A DNA stretch of 64,000 bases from Echinometra lucunter (taxonomy: Eukaryota; Echinodermata; Echinoidea; Camarodonta; Echinometridae): contig CM057158.1 in assembly GCA_029962745.1 (NCBI GenBank), positions 6,559,869 through 6,623,868 on the forward strand, written 5' to 3'. Below are positions 60,177 to 64,000 of this stretch, one piece after another; positions within the stretch are counted from its first letter, which is position 1; each line of letters begins with the position of its first letter. A program made the position numbers and the translations under genes. The notes beneath the pieces were generated by a model, which did not search any database, was not told where the DNA came from, and saw nothing but the letters and a program-made list of their open reading frames with translations.

Positions 60177-60506
60177 ATCTGATTATTTGAAACCTTCCTG
60201 ATATGAACATTAACTGGAAACTAAACATGCAATTTTCTTCATTCTGTCCATACTTTTTTTCCATATGAATTGTCATTTTTTGAATAGGCAGATAATGTTT
60301 TGGTGCACAACATGTTGCAGTACACTCTGGATCCACCCCATTTTTGTTTAAATTGGTCATGAATTAAATTCAACTCAATCATGAATATTAGAAAAGGAAC
60401 TTAAGAAATTTAGTAAAGGTTCTTTGACAGGATCTGGATTTCTGTTCATGAGGAAGGAACAAAAGAAAGTTATCGTCACTGAAATTGTAAAAAGGGCATA
60501 AGACCA

Positions 60507-60512
60507 AATAAA
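60507..60512 (+). terminator. Polyadenylation signal of beta-tubulin C
   Basis: AATAAA, 331 bases after the stop codon. Confidence 0.5.
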
Positions 60513-60752
60513 TGTAAAGTGCAAATATACTTTGATGTTTTTCAATGTTTTTATTATATATTCTCGATTGTTTGATTTGATTAATGTTGAAGTCATAGTG
60601 GTATCATTGTCATGAAAGCAGTTTCAGTGATCATCTGGGGGTGTGTGGGTGAGTATGTGTGTGTGAATAATTATGTGAAAAGATTGTAAGAATGCATTGG
60701 AGCTGGATGTCTTTGTCTGACTTGTTTATTCCAAAGCCATCGGCCCTGAGCT

Positions 60753-60972
60753 GGTATTCTGAAAATTGTTGTAACTCTTATCTTATTTCAATTGTCATAG
60801 CAATCAGAAATAGCGTACACCATTTGCTTACACGGCGTACTGTTGACTTACGTGCTGGTCCATGGTCGCAATTTTGCGCAGTTCAAACCAATCATAAGTT
60901 TGCCTTCAAAATTTGTTATGACAATTGAAAGAGCGAAGATAAGATCAAAAATAAAACAATTTTCAGAATACC
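60753..60972. mobile_element. MITE downstream of beta-tubulin C
   Basis: GGTATTCTGAAAATTGTT on the left and AACAATTTTCAGAATACC on the right are perfect inverses. Inner CAATTGTCATA and TATGACAATTG are also paired. 220 bases. Confidence 0.88.
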
Positions 60973-61400
60973 AACCCAGGCTTATTGCTAGGATGAAAGA
61001 TTCACAAGACCCACACAGAAATCTGAACATACCCTATTTCAACAAGAAAATGGCTAATTTATCCAAGACATGACATTTTCCCTTTCCATCCATTTCTTTC
61101 TGGAACCTCATCTTTCATCTTCATTTCCTTTCTCTTATATTCTACTTGCTATTACTGGTCTTCACATAAATGCAACTATTCAGGAGCATAGACAAATTGA
61201 AACTTAATAAAATCTCATTTTAAAAGTGTATGCCAAATCTCACTTCATTTGTTTCTACACTACCAAGTTTTGAGGTTTCAAAGAAAAGTACCCTGTATGT
61301 CCATAAATCCCAGAGGGCACTATACAAGTTTCTTAAATTTCATAGAAATAATCACACAATAGCCTTGTTCACATTTCTGTCTTCTCCCCTTATCCCTAAC
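60973..61400. other. Intergenic, nothing recognised
   Basis: AT-rich between two small transposons. No exon is supported. Confidence 0.5.
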
Positions 61401-61743
61401 CCCAGGGGGATATGTCTCATTGAAGGCTGTACATCATCCGCGTAAACAAAAACGTGGAAAAAGGGTCGTTTTTCAGCACCGGGCAGGGAACCCGGGGATC
61501 CAGTTAAGGGTATCAAAAACAGGTAAAATCAGAAAAAAGGGTATCAAAATTAGGAAAATCTGGAAAAATGTTACTTACTTAGCAGAAAATGATGCAATCC
61601 TTGCATAAAATCCCTGTTAAATGTATAAAAATCAGTGATGTAATACATTATTTCCGTCCTAATTTAATCCCCGTTTAGGGTGCTTTTCAGAAAGTGATTT
61701 ACGCAGATGATGTACAGGCCTCAATGAGACATATCCCCCCAGG
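61401..61743. mobile_element. Poly-G-capped inverted-repeat element, copy 2
   Basis: Same family and orientation as 1-487. The left is CCCAGGGGGATATGTCTC and the right ends GAGACATATCCCCCCAGG. TCCCTAAC lies on both sides (61393-61400, 61744-61751), an 8-base target duplication. Non-coding. Confidence 0.88.
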
Positions 61744-61779
61744 TCCCTAACCTCTCTATTCCCCTCCCTTTCTCTTCAC

Positions 61780-61781
<2 letters not shown>

Positions 61782-61849
<68 letters not shown>
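61782..61849. repeat. (CT)n microsatellite
   Basis: An uninterrupted ~68-base CT run in a CT-rich stretch, directly beside the inverted-repeat element. Confidence 0.95.
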
Positions 61850-61852
<3 letters not shown>

Positions 61853-61914
61853 TCTGTCTCTATCCCCCTCTCTCACTTCCTCTTCTCTATGATCTCTACA
61901 GCATTGAACACATT

Positions 61915-62040
61915 GGCTAACTTTGTGAGCAGCTGATTTAAAAAATTCTCAAACTAAGATGAAACATGTGTATCAGTACTTGTATTTGTACTCAAAAACC
62001 CTGAAACCAACCATAATTCAGAATGAAAAACTGTAAGTTA
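61915..62040 (-). repeat. Dispersed repeat, inverted partner of 25378-25505
   Basis: Reverse complement of 25378-25505 with few changes. Confidence 0.8.
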
Positions 62041-63148
62041 GACTCAAACCGCGATTTTTTTAGTTTTCGTCTTTAGAGAACTTTAGAGAATCAGAAAAGA
62101 TGCACTGGATGTAAAAGAAGAAAAACTATAAGAAAATAAAAACAAAAGAGCTACCTGCAAAAAAATGTAAAAAGTTAATTATGATGGCTTAATAAAAAGT
62201 GAGAGGGATCAAGGAAATGAAAGCATCTCAATCACTGAATCAGGCATGTCCCATGTACGCAAATCTTTGTTGGAACTTTTTAGTTCATGGGTTTCCATTT
62301 TGTCTCTTTGATGGTTCCCTTTTGACATTTAGAATTAAAGATTAATTTTACAAGAGTGATGACCATATAAAACTAACAAATATTTTTCTCAAGACCAAGA
62401 ATACCTTTAATCTAAAGTTGATTTGTAAGGGACCTCTCAAAAGTGAAACAATCAAGGCAATGTTTACTAGGTCAACCAATGCATTTTAATTACATCACAG
62501 CAAACCTCAGGTTTTGATATACAAGATGTAGATCTTTGAAATACACTTTAATACATGAATTACATCCTACGCTCAAACCCTGCTCAAAATACAGTGCAGA
62601 GTCACAGATTTCTATAAATTGATTAATTTCTTTTATCATCAAGCTGAAGTAATATTTGATCACCAAATTCCTCAGAATACAAAAATTATGGCATTCTGGT
62701 GGTTCTGCATAATAGACAACAGAGCTAGTGATTTGTTTCCTAAATTTCTTAAGGATACTGCACTCACACTGAAGGAAAACTGAAAGATAATGTAATTTCT
62801 CAATTTGCAAAGAGAAACACAAGACCAAAACATGCATTAATAGTCATGAGAGAATATATCAGCTTTAAACAAATCAACAATTGTTTTTAGATAGTTGTTT
62901 CACAGGATCCAGAATAAGAATATATAGTAATGCCTCTTTGCCAGCCACAAATCTTTCACAAGTTAATTCACGCTCCACTTCAACACATATGGCATCTTCC
63001 CATGATTTTCTCCTTCATCAATGCTTCTCTCATGGCAGCAAACACTGATTCTTACAGGCTCTTTGTAGTGATCAAGTCTATTGAGAAGGTGGTGACGTTG
63101 CTGAGGTAATACATATTCTATTTTCTCCATGTGGTTTAGGATATCCAT
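62041..63148. other. Intergenic or 3' UTR of a minus-strand gene
   Basis: No exon could be firmly placed. A minus-strand frame at 62963-63148 has protein-like composition but no splice sites or homology I trust. Confidence 0.4.
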
Positions 63149-63208
63149 TCAGCTTGATGGTAAGAGAAGAGGAGAATCAAGAGAGGAGTCATCACGCTGT
63201 TCCTTCTT
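63149..63208 (-). CDS. Possible terminal exon of a minus-strand gene entering from the right
   Basis: On the minus strand, a long pyrimidine-rich stretch and CTATTACAG precede 19 codons (KKEQRDDSSLDSPLLLPSS) and TGA. The frame also stays open upstream, so chance cannot be excluded. Not recognised. Confidence 0.25.
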   Translation of the reverse strand, partial: KKEQRDDSSLDSPLLLPSS

Positions 63209-63429
63209 CTGTAATAGAAAGATGGGAGGAGAAAAATGGTGGTTAATGACTACAAGTGATGATGCCAAAATAAACAAAAGTAAAATTATGTTTTCATGCT
63301 TCCTGGTATAAGGTGGGACCAATGCATAGCACAAGCTCTAGCAATGACTGTTCTATGGTCAATTTAATAATTTTTTCCAAATTTCTGAACTCAACACTAC
63401 AGTTAATTCTAAAACTGAACCTAAAACCC

Positions 63430-64000
63430 TAGTCACACTAGAGGCGGAATGAGCCGGAATGCCGTCGAAATGAAAATTCTTAGTACATTCCTGGATATTT
63501 GAAGTGCATTCCAAAAATTCTGACTGCATTCTGAGTGCATTCCAAATATTCGGGTGCATTCTTGTGGCCAGCCCGAATGTTGTGCTCATGTTCAAACTTT
63601 CGAGGTGCATTCGAAGTGGAGAAATATCGAACGGCATTTGAAGTGCATTCTTACTGCACTCTGACTGCATTCTGAATATTCTTACGACATTCCAACAGCA
63701 TTCAAAGCATTCTGATCGCATTCAAGGGAGAGTCGAATCACAGAAAAACAAAAATCCTGGATATCATGTATAGTTGCAGATCCTCTCGTCCTTCTCGAGA
63801 TTCCTGTGACCATTTTACACCCTATCGGGAACCATTCCGGCAGCATTCTTGATACTCTCTGGACATTCTAAGTACATTCGAAGTACATTTAAAGTATTTG
63901 AGGTGCATTCTGTTTAAATTCTTGAGCGTTATTCGAGGCTGGTTCGAAGGACATTCTAAGTATTCAAACGGCAGTTAGGTCGATTTGAAATTCCCTCCTG
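63430..64000. repeat. CATTC-rich degenerate short-unit repeat
   Basis: At least 18 CATTC occurrences on the plus strand in about 500 bases, mostly as GTGCATTC, TGCATTCTGA or ACATTCTAAG at irregular 10-30 base spacing. It runs off the window edge. It starts with CCTAGTCACACTAGAGGCGG. Confidence 0.8.

Noticed and set aside
62963..63148. 61-residue minus-strand frame as an exon
   Set aside because: Protein-like composition but no matching acceptor and donor pair and no family I recognise.

Overview
The window is animal nuclear DNA, most likely from an echinoderm and probably a sea urchin. It contains spliced genes with GT-AG introns, beta-tubulins whose acidic tail matches the sea urchin type, and dense short inverted-repeat transposons. 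It also holds many poly-G/poly-C runs and a giant foldback element of the modular kind known from sea urchins. It is AT-rich and contains one 500-base assembly gap (56097-56596).

Left part (1-32 kb). A plus-strand gene enters from the left edge with an LDL-receptor class A exon (714-839). It continues into a long last exon (1343-3102) with one membrane span and a cytoplasmic tail bearing seven RFxV-like motifs. A repeat-rich stretch follows (3.2-19.7 kb): tandem duplications, small inverted-repeat elements, one element with a telomere-like core, and a possible minus-strand terminal exon at 11054-11185. A plus-strand gene with two Myb/SANT-like domains spans 19744-22616. A compact three-exon minus-strand gene at 29354-31555 encodes the proteasome assembly chaperone PSMG4. 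Its second and third exons are too short to stand out as open frames and were found by splice-site reading.

Middle (32-40 kb). A ~3.75 kb foldback element (32379-36129) has ~1.5 kb arms ending in arrays of a 16-base unit. A poly-G-capped inverted-repeat element (36297-36827) lies beside it. Simple-sequence DNA follows, with a candidate leader exon for the first tubulin gene.

Right part (40-61 kb). Three beta-tubulin genes lie head to tail. Gene A (40414-47632) has four coding exons and a divergent N-terminal half and tail. Gene B (51689-54302) and gene C (57591-60176) have three coding exons and are nearly identical. B carries a 2-base insertion that breaks its last exon. The last exons of A, B and C are far more alike than the earlier exons of A are to B/C, which points to gene conversion. 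The last 4 kb holds another poly-G-capped element, a long CT microsatellite and a CATTC-rich repeat field.

The genes do not form a common pathway; the only functional cluster is the tubulin array. I found no prokaryote-type system or CRISPR array. The strongest leads are the RFxV-array receptor, the tubulin conversion pattern, the telomere-repeat inverted-repeat element, the poly-G-capped element group, and repeats carrying nuclear-receptor (DR1) or CRE-like sites inside gene introns.
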